Assembly (NCBI GenBank): GCA_024707325.1
Contig: JANPZY010000001.1
Span: forward strand, 1,860,501-1,924,500
Direction: 5' to 3'
DNA from: Opitutus sp.
Lineage (GTDB): Bacteria > Verrucomicrobiota > Verrucomicrobiia > Opitutales > Opitutaceae
DNA length: 64,000 bases
Part shown: positions 36,384 to 46,700 of the stretch, piece after piece
Layout of the letters: every line of letters starts with the position of its first letter
Numbering within the stretch: the stretch's first letter is position 1
Notes under the pieces: model-generated
Databases searched by the model: none
Told to the model about the DNA's origin: nothing
The model's input: the letters and a program-made list of their open reading frames with translations, nothing else
Program-made: the position numbers and the translations under genes

Positions 36384-36902
36384 ATGAAAACAGCCCTGCG
36401 CTTCGGATTCATCCTCTTTGCGTTCTGCGGCTCGGCCGTAGCGGCCGCGGATGTTAAGGTAGTCTCAGATCGCAGCTTCCAGCTCGCGATCGTCGATTCG
36501 TCGCGCGCCTCGATCGCGCGCGATGCGCTCCATGCAGCCTTTGCCGCCAGCCTTGCTCACGCGATGTCGGCGTCGTGCGGGAGCGAGGTAACGGTTAAAA
36601 ACAAAGCCACCAGTGCGGATCAGGCCGCATTTGGGCTGAGTCACAACGCCTACGAAGCCGTGCTGGTGATCGGCAAATCGCTGCCGCGTCCGTTGATGAT
36701 CAGCGGCGTGAAACGACTGCGCGCGAGCGTCTGGCTCGGCGGTCGCGAAAAGCAGGTGTATCTGATTTTCAACGACGGCGACGCGAGCTTGGAGACTTAC
36801 CTGAGCAATTCCTTCGCGGACGCGCTGGGCGATCCTCGCTTCCTCGACATTCTCGATCCGGATCTCTCGACCGAAGGGGCACACCTTGCCGACTCGCGCT
36901 GA
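36384..36902 (+). CDS. Secreted hypothetical protein
   Basis: The 172-aa product has a signal peptide (LRFGFILFAFCGSAVAAA) and a mature domain with VKVVSDRSFQLAIVDSSRA, YEAVLVIGKSLPRPL and KQVYLIFNDGDASLETYLSN. I do not recognise the family. It stands alone between the divergent XdhC gene and the convergent suf cluster, with a bidirectional terminator after it. Confidence 0.6.
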   Translation: MKTALRFGFILFAFCGSAVAAADVKVVSDRSFQLAIVDSSRASIARDALHAAFAASLAHAMSASCGSEVTVKNKATSADQAAFGLSHNAYEAVLVIGKSLPRPLMISGVKRLRASVWLGGREKQVYLIFNDGDASLETYLSNSFADALGDPRFLDILDPDLSTEGAHLADSR

Positions 36903-36921
36903 GTCTCCGTGCAATGGATAC

Positions 36922-36953
36922 AAAAAAGCCCGGCGGATGGGCCGGGCTTTTTG
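36922..36953. terminator. Bidirectional terminator between the secreted hypothetical gene and sufT
   Basis: AAAAAGCCCGG and CCGGGCTTTTT pair around a 7-nt loop, with A runs on one side and T runs on the other, so the structure can end transcription from both the plus-strand gene (stop at 36902) and the suf operon (stop at 36964). Confidence 0.92.
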
Positions 36954-36963
36954 GTGAAGGATC

Positions 36964-37527
36964 TCAGATCAGGCCGAGTTTCATCTTACCTTCCTCGGAG
37001 ATCATCGACTGATTCCAAGGTGGATCCCAGGTGATGCGCACGTCGGCGTCGCTCACGCCGGGCACGAGCAGGATTTTGCTCTTCGCGTCCTCGGCGATCG
37101 CCGGACCCATGCCGCAACCGGGCGCGGTGAGAGTCATGGCGACGTTGACCTTGTAGGCGGGCGCGTCGCCGGGCGAAGGAGCGTCCTTGCGCTCGACGTC
37201 CATGGAGTAAACGAGGCCGAGGTCGACGATGTTCACCGGAATTTCCGGATCGAACACCTGACGGAGCTGGCCCCAGATCGCTTCGGGATCGGGCGCGCCG
37301 TCCGCGAGCGTCTCGGCTTTCACGGAGTTGTCGATGACCTCTTCACCGAGCGCGTCGCCGTCCTTGCCGTCGATGCGGAAGAGGCCGAAGTCCGTCTGCA
37401 CGGTGTAGCTGCCGCCGAGCGTCTGATGAATCATCACGCGCGTGCCCGAGGGCAGCGGAGTCTTGTCGCCCGACGGAATCTGGGTGGCGACGACGTCGCG
37501 GGAGAGAGTGCGATCGCGGTTAGTCAT
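36964..37527 (-). CDS. sufT: SufT-type Fe-S cluster assembly protein
   Basis: The 187-aa protein has the SufT two-part layout. The N-terminal domain has SGTRVMIHQTLGGSYTVQTD, and the C-terminal MIP18/DUF59 domain has QVFDPEIPVNIVDLGLVYSM, VAMTLTAPGCGMGPAIAEDA and VRITWDPPWNQSMISEEGK. SufT is a maturation factor for Fe-S proteins, used under high Fe-S demand in Staphylococcus. It is the last gene of the fur-sufC-sufB-sufD-sufT set and is followed by a strong terminator. Confidence 0.92.
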   Translation of the reverse strand: MTNRDRTLSRDVVATQIPSGDKTPLPSGTRVMIHQTLGGSYTVQTDFGLFRIDGKDGDALGEEVIDNSVKAETLADGAPDPEAIWGQLRQVFDPEIPVNIVDLGLVYSMDVERKDAPSPGDAPAYKVNVAMTLTAPGCGMGPAIAEDAKSKILLVPGVSDADVRITWDPPWNQSMISEEGKMKLGLI

Positions 37528-37538
37528 GATGGAGGAGG

Positions 37539-37577
37539 AAACGCAAAGACGCGAAGAGCGCGCAGAAACGCAAAGAG
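37539..37577. repeat. Short low-complexity repeat of the AAACGCAAAGACGCGAAG type
   Basis: The sufD-sufT spacer contains AAACGCAAAGACGCGAAGAG followed by a second AAACGCAAAGAGG. Sequences of this type are dispersed in many environmental bacterial genomes. No function is known to me. Confidence 0.55.
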
Positions 37578-37632
37578 GATTAGTGTGACTTTACGAGACT
37601 TGGCGGCTCTTGGGGTCGTCGTCGCGTTTTCC

Positions 37633-38958
37633 TTACTTCTTGAACTTGGTCTGGATCAACGTGCGCAGCGTTTCGTGCAGCGCTTCGTTTTCGAGGCGGT
37701 TGAGCACTTCCTCGAAGAAGCCGAAAACCAGCAGCTCGTCGGCCTGCGCCTTGCGGATGCCGCGGGACTGGAGATAAAACTCCTGCTCTTCGGGGATGCG
37801 GGCGCTGGTGGCGCCGTGCGTGCATCGGACGTCGTTGGCCTGAATCTCGAGACCCGGAAGCGAGTTCGCTTCGGCATCGTCGGAGAGCATCAGGTTGCGG
37901 TTCGACTGATACGCATCGGTCTTCTGCGCGTCGGGATCGACGATGATCAGGCCGGAGAAGATCGTGCGCGACTTGTCCTGCAGCGCGTTCTTGTAGAGCA
38001 GGTCCGACTTGGTGTCGGGCGCCTGGTGAATCTGCAGCGTGCGCTGGTCGAACTCTTGCGTCGCCTCGGCCACGGTGAGCGCGAGCATCTCGGAAAACGC
38101 GCCGGGCGCCTGGAGCTGCGAGAGCGATTCGTGGCGGGCCTGGCGGGCACCGAGATGGACGTTGAGCGATTGCACGCGCGCGTCACGACGCACGACGGTG
38201 TCGTTGAAGTGGAACGAGAGCGTCTCGCGCGACCAGTTTTGCGCGCCCACGTAGGTGAGCTTCGCGCCGTGGCCGGCGTAGAGATCGTTCGATCCGCAGG
38301 CGAAGTGGGCGTGGTTGTCGGCGGAGAGGAACAGGTCCACGACCGTCACCTTCGCGTTTTCCTCGGCCACGACGAGCGTGTGCGGGAAGACCGCGGTGCC
38401 GGCGCCATAGGCGGCGTGCGTCACGACGAGCGGCAGCTCGATCTCGACGCCGCGCGGGACGTAGATGAACGCGCCATCGCCCACGAACGCGCTGTGCAGC
38501 GCCGCGAACTTGTCGGAACCGAGTTTCTGCGGCTGCGCCATGAAGTGCTCCTTGAGCACGTCGGCGTGTTTCGCCGCGGCTTCAGTGAGCGTGGTGACGA
38601 TCACGCCCTTGGCCGCAAGCTCCGCGGGCAGCGGAGTCGAGGAGGCGAGCGTGTTGTTGATGAACGTCAGCGCGGCAATGCCATCCACACCAACGCCGGC
38701 AGGAAGACCTTTCGCGAGTTCGGCGGGAACGCCGGACGTCGGCTGAAAGCCGTCGAGCGTGAGCGTGGAAATGTTGCTGAAGCGCCACGTTTCATCGGTG
38801 CGCTTGGGCATCGGCAGCGCGGTAAACCGCGCGTAGGCGTCGCGCTTGCGATCGAGCCACCACACGGGCGCGTTCGATTGCGTGGCGAGGTGCGCATTGA
38901 AGGCTTCCTCGGTGAAGGAGCCGATAGTGGACGGAGCTGAAAGAGTGGGAGCGGACAT
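37633..38958 (-). CDS. sufD: SufD, Fe-S cluster scaffold complex subunit
   Basis: The 441-aa protein shows the SufB/SufD beta-helix core. It has AFIYVPRGVEIELPLVVTHA, VVAEENAKVTVVDLFLSADN, LSLQLQ-type repeats (HESLSQLQAPGAFSEM), SGLIIVDPDAQKTDAYQSNR and the C-terminal NDVRCTHGATSARIPEEQEF plus YLQSRGI. With SufB and SufC it forms the SufBC2D scaffold that builds Fe-S clusters. The ATG at 38958 was chosen over an upstream in-frame start within a repeat. Confidence 0.93.
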   Translation of the reverse strand: MSAPTLSAPSTIGSFTEEAFNAHLATQSNAPVWWLDRKRDAYARFTALPMPKRTDETWRFSNISTLTLDGFQPTSGVPAELAKGLPAGVGVDGIAALTFINNTLASSTPLPAELAAKGVIVTTLTEAAAKHADVLKEHFMAQPQKLGSDKFAALHSAFVGDGAFIYVPRGVEIELPLVVTHAAYGAGTAVFPHTLVVAEENAKVTVVDLFLSADNHAHFACGSNDLYAGHGAKLTYVGAQNWSRETLSFHFNDTVVRRDARVQSLNVHLGARQARHESLSQLQAPGAFSEMLALTVAEATQEFDQRTLQIHQAPDTKSDLLYKNALQDKSRTIFSGLIIVDPDAQKTDAYQSNRNLMLSDDAEANSLPGLEIQANDVRCTHGATSARIPEEQEFYLQSRGIRKAQADELLVFGFFEEVLNRLENEALHETLRTLIQTKFKK

Positions 38959-38963
38959 CGGAT

Positions 38964-39046
38964 ATTTTCGATTTTGGATTTTCGATTTTCGATCCGGACT
39001 CCCGATTCCGACGTAATCGAAAATCGAGAATCCCAAATCGAGAATC
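38964..39046. repeat. Inverted repeat hairpin in the sufB-sufD spacer
   Basis: A TTCGATTTTGGATTTTCGAT arm is mirrored, with a few mismatches, by ATCGAAAATCGAGAATCCCA continuing to AAATCGAGAA. The arms are about 28 bp with a loop of about 22 bp. The hairpin occupies most of the 96-bp gap between sufB and sufD and would form in their shared transcript. Confidence 0.8.
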
Positions 39047-39054
39047 GCTGGGCG

Positions 39055-40510
39055 TCAGCCCACGCTGCCTTCCATTTCGAGGTCGATGAGGCGCTTGAGC
39101 TCGACGGAGTATTCCATCGGGAACTCGCGCGCGAGGTCGTTGATGAAGCCGTTGACGGCGAGGCTCATCGCCTGGCCTTCGGTGAGACCGCGCTGCTGCA
39201 TGTAGAAGATCATGTCTTCCGAAACCTTCGAGACGGAGGCTTCGTGCTGCGTGGCGTTCTTGTCACCGCGGACGGTGATGGCGGGATAGGTGTCGGTGCG
39301 GCTGTTCGTGTTGATCAGCAGCGCGTCGCACTCGGTGTTGTTTTTGCAACCCTTGAGGTGCTTCGGGATGTGAACCTGTCCGCGATACGTGGCACGACCC
39401 TGGCCAACCGAGATGGACTTCGAGACGACGTTGGACGTCGTTTCGTCGGCGGCGTGGATCATCTTCGCGCCGGTGTCCTGATGCTGTCCGTCGTTGGCGA
39501 GCGCGATCGAGATGACCTCGCCGCGGGCGCTTGCGGCCTTTGAGGACGACGCCCGGATACTTCATCGTGAGACGGCTGCCGATGTTGCAGTCGATCCACT
39601 TGATCTCGGCTTCCTCGTGCGCGATGCCGCGCTTGGTGACGAGATTGTAGACGTTGGCCGCCCAGTTCTGGACGGTGATGTATTGGATCTTGGCGCCCTT
39701 GAGCGCGACGAGTTCGACGACGGCGCTGTGGAGCGTCGAGGTGGAGAACTTCGGCGCGGTGCAGCCTTCCATGTAAACGACCTCGGAGCCTTCGTCGGCG
39801 ATGATGAGCGTGCGCTCGAACTGGCCGAAGTTTTCGGCGTTGATGCGGAAGTAGGCTTGCAGCGGGTGCGAGACCTTCACGCCGGGCGGCACGTAGATGA
39901 ACGAACCGCCGGAGAACACGGCGCTGTTGAGCGCGGCGAACTTGTTGTCGCCGGTCGGGATGACCTTGCCGAAGAACTTACGGAAGAGTTCGGGATGTTC
40001 GCGGAGACCTTCGGTCGAGTTGACGAAGATCACGCCCTGCTTCGCGACGGCTTCCTTGATGTTCGAGTAGGCGGCCTCGGAGTCGAACTGCGCTTCGACG
40101 CCGGCGAGGAACTTGCGCTCCTGCTCGGGAATGCCGAGACGCTCGAAGGTCTTCTTGATGTCGTCCGGCACTTCGTCCCACGTGCGCTTCGGCTTCTGGC
40201 CCTGCGCGAGATAGTAACGGATTTTGTCGAAGTTGATGTTCTCGAGATCCTTCGTCGCCCAGTGCGTGGGCAGCGGCATGGATTGGAACTTCTTTAACGC
40301 GTTGAGGCGAAACTCGAGCAGCCAGTCGGCCTCCTTTTTGACGGAGGAGATGTAGCGGACGGTTTGCTCGGTCAGGCCGGTGCCGGCGTCGAACTCGTAG
40401 TTGACGTCGTATTTGAAATCGCCGCGCGACTGGTCGATGCCAGCAACGGGGTTCTCGACGGCGGCCTCGTTTTCGGCCGCGGCGGTGTCGAGTTCAGTGG
40501 GAGGTTTCAT
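39055..40510 (-). CDS. sufB: SufB, Fe-S cluster scaffold complex subunit, with one +1 frameshift
   Basis: The composite frame of 485 residues matches SufB in length and order: [80 protein letters not shown], then [13 protein letters not shown]. After this point the sequence continues in another frame with [40 protein letters not shown] and [14 protein letters not shown]-like text (here [20 protein letters not shown]). One extra base around 39525-39531 accounts for the switch. SufB carries the cluster-building cysteine and glutamate residues; CTAP is present. A broken SufB would be hard to tolerate, so sequence error is the likely cause. Confidence 0.93.
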
Positions 40511-40581
40511 GACGGACGGGAAGATGGAGAGAGATGAGAGTTGAGTGAGGCGAGCGGCTCGGCCGGAGGCCTCGCTCTACG

Positions 40582-41334
40582 TTAAGCGACGAGTTCCTTT
40601 TTGACCCAGTCGTAGCCCTTGGCCTCGAGCTCGAGAGCGAGGGACTTGTCGCCGCTCTTCACGATGCGGCCGTCATACATCACGTGGACGAAGTCCGGCA
40701 CGATGTAGTTCAAGAGGCGCTGGTAGTGAGTGATCATGAGCACGCCGAGCTTCTCGCCGCGGAGCGTGTTGACGCCTTCGGCGACGATGCGGAGCGCATC
40801 GATGTCGAGGCCGGAGTCGGTTTCGTCCATGAGGGCGAAGGCCGGTTCGAGCATCGCCATCTGGAGGATCTCGCAGCGCTTCTTCTCGCCGCCGGAGAAA
40901 CCTTCGTTGACCGCGCGGGAGGTGAACTTCCGGTCGATCTTGAGAAGATCCATCTTGGAGTAGAGGCGCTTGTAGTAACCGGTGGCGTCGAGCTCCTCGC
41001 CCTCGGCCATGCGAGCCTGCAACGCGGCGCGGATGAAGTTGGCGATCGTGACGCCGGGGATCTCGCTCGGGTATTGGAACGCGAGGAAGATGCCAGCGCG
41101 GGCGCGCTCATCGGGCTCCATCTCGAGGATCGACTTGCCCTCGATCAGCACGTCGCCGCCCGTGATCGTGTAATCCGGGTGGCCGGCGATCGCCTTGGCC
41201 AGCGTGGATTTGCCGGTGCCGTTCGGCCCCATGATCGCGTGGACTTCGCCTTGGCGGATCGTAAGGGACAGGCCTTTGACGATGGGCTTGTCGCCGATGC
41301 TGATGTGCAGGTCTTTGATTTCGAGCTGACTCAT
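40582..41334 (-). CDS. sufC: SufC, Fe-S assembly ATPase
   Basis: The 250-aa ABC-type ATPase has Walker A ([18 protein letters not shown]), the signature [19 protein letters not shown], Walker B ([19 protein letters not shown]) and the H-loop MITHYQRLL. It powers the SufBC2D scaffold. It sits 48 bp downstream of the Fur-family gene and 71 bp upstream of sufB; that spacer holds a GC-rich hairpin. Confidence 0.95.
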   Translation of the reverse strand: MSQLEIKDLHISIGDKPIVKGLSLTIRQGEVHAIMGPNGTGKSTLAKAIAGHPDYTITGGDVLIEGKSILEMEPDERARAGIFLAFQYPSEIPGVTIANFIRAALQARMAEGEELDATGYYKRLYSKMDLLKIDRKFTSRAVNEGFSGGEKKRCEILQMAMLEPAFALMDETDSGLDIDALRIVAEGVNTLRGEKLGVLMITHYQRLLNYIVPDFVHVMYDGRIVKSGDKSLALELEAKGYDWVKKELVA

Positions 41335-41382
41335 GATGAATGAAAAAAGGTGGAAGTTGGGTTGAGAGAGGAGGGCGCCGGA

Positions 41383-41820
41383 TCAGGAGGAGTGCGGCTG
41401 CGCCTTGCCGCGGAAAATGATTTCAACCGACGAGGCATCGTAGCCGGGCGGGAGCACGCGCTTCACTTTATCCAGCAGACCCGCCGGCAGATCGATGTCG
41501 TGCGTGGTGCCGGTTTCCTCGTCGTGGAAATGCGCGTGCGGATGCAGGTTCGGGCAGTAGCGCGTCGGACCGCGCTCGAAGTTCACGGCGCGGATCAGGT
41601 TGCACTGCGCCAGCGTCTCCAAGCAGTTGTAAACCGTCGCGAGCGAGATCGTGGGCATCTCGGTTTTCACGCGGGCAAACACTTCGTCGGCGGTGGGGTG
41701 GTCGCGCTTCTTCAGAAGCACGTTGTAAACGACCTCCCGCTGCGGCGTCGCACGCAGACCGCTGTCGGCCAGACGCTGCGCGAGCGCATCAGTGGGAGTG
41801 GTGGAGGTGACGGCAGCCAT
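41383..41820 (-). CDS. Fur/PerR-family metal-dependent regulator at the head of the suf cluster
   Basis: The 145-aa protein has the family winged helix (SGLRATPQREVVYNVLLKKR, HPTADEVFARVKTEMPTISL then ATVYNCLETLAQ) and a metal-binding region PNLHPHAHFHDEETGTTHDI. The two CxxC pairs that hold structural zinc in many Fur and PerR proteins are absent; only isolated Cys residues (NCLE, QCNL, RYCPN) remain. It is the first gene of the minus-strand run to sufT, and two near-palindromic boxes lie 22-65 bp upstream of its start. It probably autoregulates and controls suf in response to iron or peroxide. The PerR-like box sequence favours a PerR-type role, which is an inference. Confidence 0.85.
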   Translation of the reverse strand: MAAVTSTTPTDALAQRLADSGLRATPQREVVYNVLLKKRDHPTADEVFARVKTEMPTISLATVYNCLETLAQCNLIRAVNFERGPTRYCPNLHPHAHFHDEETGTTHDIDLPAGLLDKVKRVLPPGYDASSVEIIFRGKAQPHSS

Positions 41821-41841
41821 ATGTGTGAAGGGGCGAACAAA

Positions 41842-41885
41842 TTAGAATGGTTCCAAAGAGCAAGTGATAATTAGAACTATTCTAA
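41842..41885. promoter_or_regulatory. Two Fur/PerR-type operator boxes
   Basis: Box 1 (41842-41856) is TTAGAA-TGG-TTCCAA; box 2 (41871-41885) is TTAGAA-CTA-TTCTAA, a perfect 6-3-6 inverted repeat. Their centres are 29 bp apart, close to three helical turns, in an AT-rich stretch directly before the Fur-family start at 41820. The pattern resembles the 15-bp TTATAAT-type PerR box. Confidence 0.75.
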
Positions 41886-41942
41886 AAAGGGTTTTAGCCC
41901 CATCACGACACCTCTCAAACGCTCTCTGCAAACCGCTCTTTC

Positions 41943-42473
41943 TCAGCGCCGAAAACGCCAGTGCCAAGGCTCGTAGCCGACGCCGAAAGTGTTCTCGCGC
42001 GGATAGCTCAGCATGAAACCAAACTCCGCTGCGTGTCCGCTGAGCCACGCGAACGCGTTCGTGTTTTCAAAAGACTCTTCGAGCTCCGGCGAGCCGGGCG
42101 TGCCGATGTCCACGGCTTCGCCTGTGTGGTGTTCGCTGTGCCCCGGCGGTGCGATCCAGCGCAGAATGTCGTCGAGCGGACGTCCGCGCGCGAGATGTCC
42201 TGCAATGATTTGGCGCTGACGCTCCACGCTGCGAAAACCTGAGATCAACTCGAGCGCGATACCGTCCCGAGTCGCGGCACGGTGCATCCCGCTCCACGCC
42301 AGTGCCGCGCCCGGGTCGAGCCAAAGTCCGTCCCGCGTCGCGCCTAGGTGCGGCTCGATCCGGACCAGAGAGCGTTCGTCCGCTTCCTTTTGCAAAGGCA
42401 GAGCAATTGCCGCCGACGCGAGGCCCAACTCGCGATGAATCGCAGCAATTCGCTCGAGGTAATCGGGGCTCAC
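41943..42473 (-). CDS. M15-family D,D-carboxypeptidase (VanY-like)
   Basis: The 176-aa protein has the zinc-peptidase signature PPGHSEHHTGEAVDIG (SxHxxGxAxD) and the C-terminal FGVGYEPWHWRF motif with the third metal ligand in HW. IALELISGFRSVERQRQIIA is the usual substrate-region helix. Such enzymes remove the terminal D-Ala from peptidoglycan stem peptides. The GTG at 42473 is taken as start because upstream sequence in frame is antisense to the next gene's leader. No signal peptide is seen, which is unusual for an enzyme that should act in the periplasm; the start may be misplaced. Confidence 0.8.
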   Translation of the reverse strand: MSPDYLERIAAIHRELGLASAAIALPLQKEADERSLVRIEPHLGATRDGLWLDPGAALAWSGMHRAATRDGIALELISGFRSVERQRQIIAGHLARGRPLDDILRWIAPPGHSEHHTGEAVDIGTPGSPELEESFENTNAFAWLSGHAAEFGFMLSYPRENTFGVGYEPWHWRFRR

Positions 42474-42572
42474 GTGTGCAGCGTGAACAGCGAATGAAAG
42501 AAGTGCGACAGAGTTTCGTTTTGTCGCGTTTTGTCGCGCAGCCTTTCCGATGCGCGCGCGTCTTTCCCGCCG

Positions 42573-43782
42573 ATGTCTGAACACACCCCGTCTCTTTCCC
42601 GCCGTCGTTGGTTTCTGTATGCCGTGGTCGTCCTCGGCCTGGGCGCGGGAGTCTGGTATTTCGGTTTCCGCCACAAGCCCCAGCGTCCCCTCTACCCGTT
42701 TCCGGAGTGGGCGGGCACCGAGTATCCGCTACGCGTGCCGGTGCGCACGGTGACGGCGGAGCTGCGCGATTTGCCCGTGCACCTCAAGGCGATCGGCACG
42801 GTGACGCCGCTCAACAGCGTGACCGTGAAGAGCCGCGTGGACGGACCATTGCTGCGCGTGCACTTCGAGGAGGGGCAACAAGTCCAGGAAGGTCAGCTGC
42901 TCGCGGAAATCGATCCGGTGCCTTACCGGATCAAGCTCGCGCAAGCCGAGGCGGAGCTGCAGCAGCGAGCGGCGCAGGTGCGCACGGCGAAAAGCGATCT
43001 CGTGCGTATCCAGGAACTGAGCACAAAGGGCCTCGTGACCCAGCAGCAACTGGAGTTGCAACAGGCGCTCGTCGCGGAGCGCGAAGGCGCGATGGAGGCC
43101 GCGCAGGCGATGGTGGACGATGCACGTCTCCAACTCGCCTACACGCGCGTCGAAGCGCCGATCTCCGGTCGTGCGGGGTTCCGTCGTGTCGATCCGGGCA
43201 ATCTGATTCGCAGCAACGATGAAGACGGCCTCGTCGTGATCACGCAGACCGCGCCGATCTATGTGAGCTTCACCGTGCCGGAAGTGGAAATCGGCTCCGT
43301 GATCGAGCCGTTCCGCGCGGGACATTCGCTCACGGTCGAGGCCTGGGATCGCAACGAACGCGCGGTGCTCGCCACGGGCACGCTCAAGGTGCTCGACAAC
43401 CAGATCGACACGGCGACGGGCACGCTGCGCTTGAAAGCGGAATTCACCAATGCCGACGAGCGCCTTTTTCCCGAGCCAGTTCGTGAACGTGCGCATGCGC
43501 GTGCGCACGCTCGAACAGGCGATCGTGATTCCCGCCGCGGCGGTGCAGTTCGGTTCGCGCGGCACTTACGTTTACGTGATCAACGCCGAGAAAAAGGCCG
43601 TCGTGCGCGATGTCGTGCTCGGTCCCACCGAAGGCGCCGAACAGGCGATTGTGAAAGGCATCGTGCCCGGTGAAGCCGTCGTGCTGGAAGGTCTCGATCG
43701 TCTCCGCGAGGGCAGCAACGTCGTCATCGCCAACGAATCCACGGCGGGCACTGAACCCGCGAACGTCGCGGCCGCGCCATGA
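42573..43782 (+). CDS. RND efflux periplasmic adaptor (MdtA-like), with one +1 frameshift
   Basis: The composite protein of about 403 residues starts with a membrane anchor ([20 protein letters not shown]) and has the HlyD-type order: [20 protein letters not shown] (lipoyl half), a coiled-coil hairpin around residues 120-185 ([20 protein letters not shown]), the second lipoyl half ([20 protein letters not shown]), a beta-barrel domain and a membrane-proximal domain. The frame shifts at the TTTTT run 43465-43469; removing one T joins FTNADERLF to [20 protein letters not shown]. Its stop overlaps the start of the first RND pump gene by 4 bp, so the three genes form an mdtABC-like operon. No outer-membrane TolC-type gene is present. 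Confidence 0.92.
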
Positions 43783-46700
43783 GTTTATCGCGTCCGTTTA
43801 TTCTGCGGCCCGTCGCCACGGCGCTGCTCATGGTGGCGTTGCTGATGTCCGGCATCATGGCCTATCGGCTGTTGCCGGTCTCCGCGCTGCCGCAGGTCGA
43901 TTTCCCCACGATCCAGGTCTTCACGTTTTACCCCGGCGCAAGTCCGTCGGTGACGGCGAGCGCGATCACCGCGCCGCTGGAACGGAGATTCGGACAGATC
44001 CCCGGTTTGTCGCAGATGTCGTCGACGAGCTCCGGCGGAGCGTCGGTGATCACCCTGCAGTTCTCACTCGATATCTCGATGAGTGTGGCGGAGCAGGAGG
44101 TGCAGGCGGCGATTGCCGCGGCGTCGAATCTGTTGCCCAACGATCTGCCGACTCCGCCGGTGTATCGAAAAGTGAATCCGGCGGACACGCCGATCCTCAC
44201 ACTCGCGGTCACGTCGGCCACGCTGCCGCTGCCGCGCGTGCACGATTTGGTCGACACGCGCATCGCGCAGAAACTCGCGCAGATCCCGGGCGTCGGCATG
44301 GTCAGTCTCGCGGGCGGTCAGCGTCCCGCCGTGCGCGTGCAGGTGAATCCCGCCGAACTCGCGGCGCGCGGGCTCACGTTTGCCTCGGTCCGCAACGCCA
44401 TCGCGGCGGCGAGCGTGAATCAGCCGAAAGGCAGCTTCGACGGTCCGGTGCGCAGCATCCTGATGGATGCCAACGACCAGCTCCGCTCCCCCGAGGAATA
44501 CCGCAATCTCATCATCGCCTGGCAGGACGGCGCGCCGCTGCGTCTGGGTGACGTGGCGCGGATCGAGAGCGCCTCGGAGGATCGCCGGCTCGCCGCTTGG
44601 GCGGACAATCTGCCGGCGGTGCTGATCAATGTGCAACGCCAGCCCGGCGCGAACGTGATCGAAGTCGTCGACCGCGTGCAGGCGATGTTGCCGCAACTCT
44701 CGGCGAGTCTGCCCGCCGCGGTGGAGCTCACGGTGTTGAGCGATCGCACGCAGAGCATTCGCGCGTCGGTGCGCTCGGTGGAGCACGAGCTGATCTTCGC
44801 GATCGGCCTCGTCGTGCTCGTGACGTTTCTCTTCCTCCGGAATTTCTCCGCGACAATCATTCCAAGTATCGCGGTGCCGCTGTCGCTCATCGGCACGTTT
44901 GGCGTGATGTATCTGGCGGGATTTTCGCTGAACATTCTGACGCTGATGGCGCTGACGATCGCGACCGGCTTCGTGGTCGACGACGCAATCGTGATGATGG
45001 AGAATATCGCGCGGTATCGGGAACAAGGATACACGGCGATGGACGCCGCGCTCAAAGGCGCGTCGCAGATCGGTTTCACGCTTGTTTCGCTTACCATCTC
45101 GCTGATCGCGGTGCTGATCCCGCTGCTCTTCATGGGCGATGTGGTGGGACGGCTCTTCCACGAGTTCGCGATCACGCTCGCGGTTTCGATCCTGATCTCG
45201 CTCGTCGTGTCGCTCACGCTCACGCCGATGATGTGCGCGCGCATGTTGTCGCCGCATCATGCACACGAGACCGAACGCCGCGGTTTTCTCGATCGCGTGA
45301 TCGATCGTTACGCCGTGTGGCTCGACTGGGTGCTTGCACATCAACGCACCGCGCTCCTCGCCACGGTCGGCACGCTGGCCGTGACGGCGCTGCTTTATCT
45401 GGTCGTGCCGAAGGGCTTTTTCCCGGTGCAGGACAACGCTGCGATCCAGGTGGTCACCGAGGCGCCGCAATCGATTTCGTTTTTCGCAATGGCCGAGCGG
45501 CAACAGGCGCTCGGCGCGAAGATGCTCGAGGATCCCGCGGTGCGCGGCCTTTCGTCGTTCATCGGCGTCGATGGCACCAACAGCACGCTCAACAGCGGGC
45601 GCATGCTCATCAATCTGAAGCCGCACGCCGAACGCAGCGAATCCGCGGGCGAGATCATCGCGCGTCTCCGTGAGCGCGCCAAGGAAGTGCCGGGTATCGA
45701 TATCTACATGCAGCCGGTGCAGGAGCTCACCATCGAAGATCGCGTGAGCCGCACGCAGTTCCAGTTCATGCTCACCAGTCCGGATGAGGAACTGCTGCAC
45801 GCGTGGGTGCCACGCGTCGTGGAGCGACTGAATTCCCACTCGGCACTCAGCGACGTCGCGGCGGATCTGCAGAACGACGGACTCCAGGCGTATTTTGAAA
45901 TCAACCGCGACGCGGCTGCGCGTCTCGGGATTTCGGTCTCGGCGATCGACGACGCGCTCTACAGCGCGTTTGGGCAGCGACAGATTTCCACGCTCTTCAC
46001 GCAGGCGAGCCAATATCGCGTAATCCTGGAAATGGATCCGCGACTGGTCAGCGGTCCGGATGCGCTTGAGCGAATTTATGTGACGCCGGCCAACGGTGCG
46101 CCCGTGCCCCTTTCGAGCGTCGGCACGATTCGCGAGCGGCGCACGCCGCTCTTGATCAATCACGTCGGCCAGTTCCCGTCCGCGACGATTTCGTTCAACC
46201 TCGGCAGCGGCGCGTCGCTCGGCGAAGCCGTGGCCGCGATCGAGCAGGCCGCAGCGGAACTCGGACTGCCGCCCGCGATCGAGCTGCGTTTCCAAGGCGC
46301 CGCGCACGCGTTCCGCTCCTCGCTCTCGAGCACGTTGTTCCTGATCCTGGCTGCGGTCGTCACGATGTATATCGTGCTCGGAGTTCTCTACGAGAGCAGC
46401 ATCCACCCGATCACGATTCTCTCGACGCTGCCGTCGGCGACGGTGGGCGCGCTGCTCGCTTTGTGGATCACCGGTCAGCCGCTCGATATGATCGCCGTCA
46501 TCGGTATCATTCTGCTGATCGGTTTGGTGAAGAAAAACGGCATCATGATGATCGACTTCGCGCTCGAGGCGGAGCGCCATCAGAAGCTCTCGCCCACGGC
46601 GGCGATTCGGCAGGCGGCGTTGCTGCGCTTCCGCCCGATTTTGATGACCACGCTCGCAGCGCTCTTTGGCGCGCTGCCGCTGATGTTGTCCTCCGGTTCG

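Noticed and set aside
44064-46580. 838-codon open frame antisense to RND permease 1
   Set aside because: Opposite a clear HAE1 pump; composition is His/Arg/Asp-rich with no recognisable domain.
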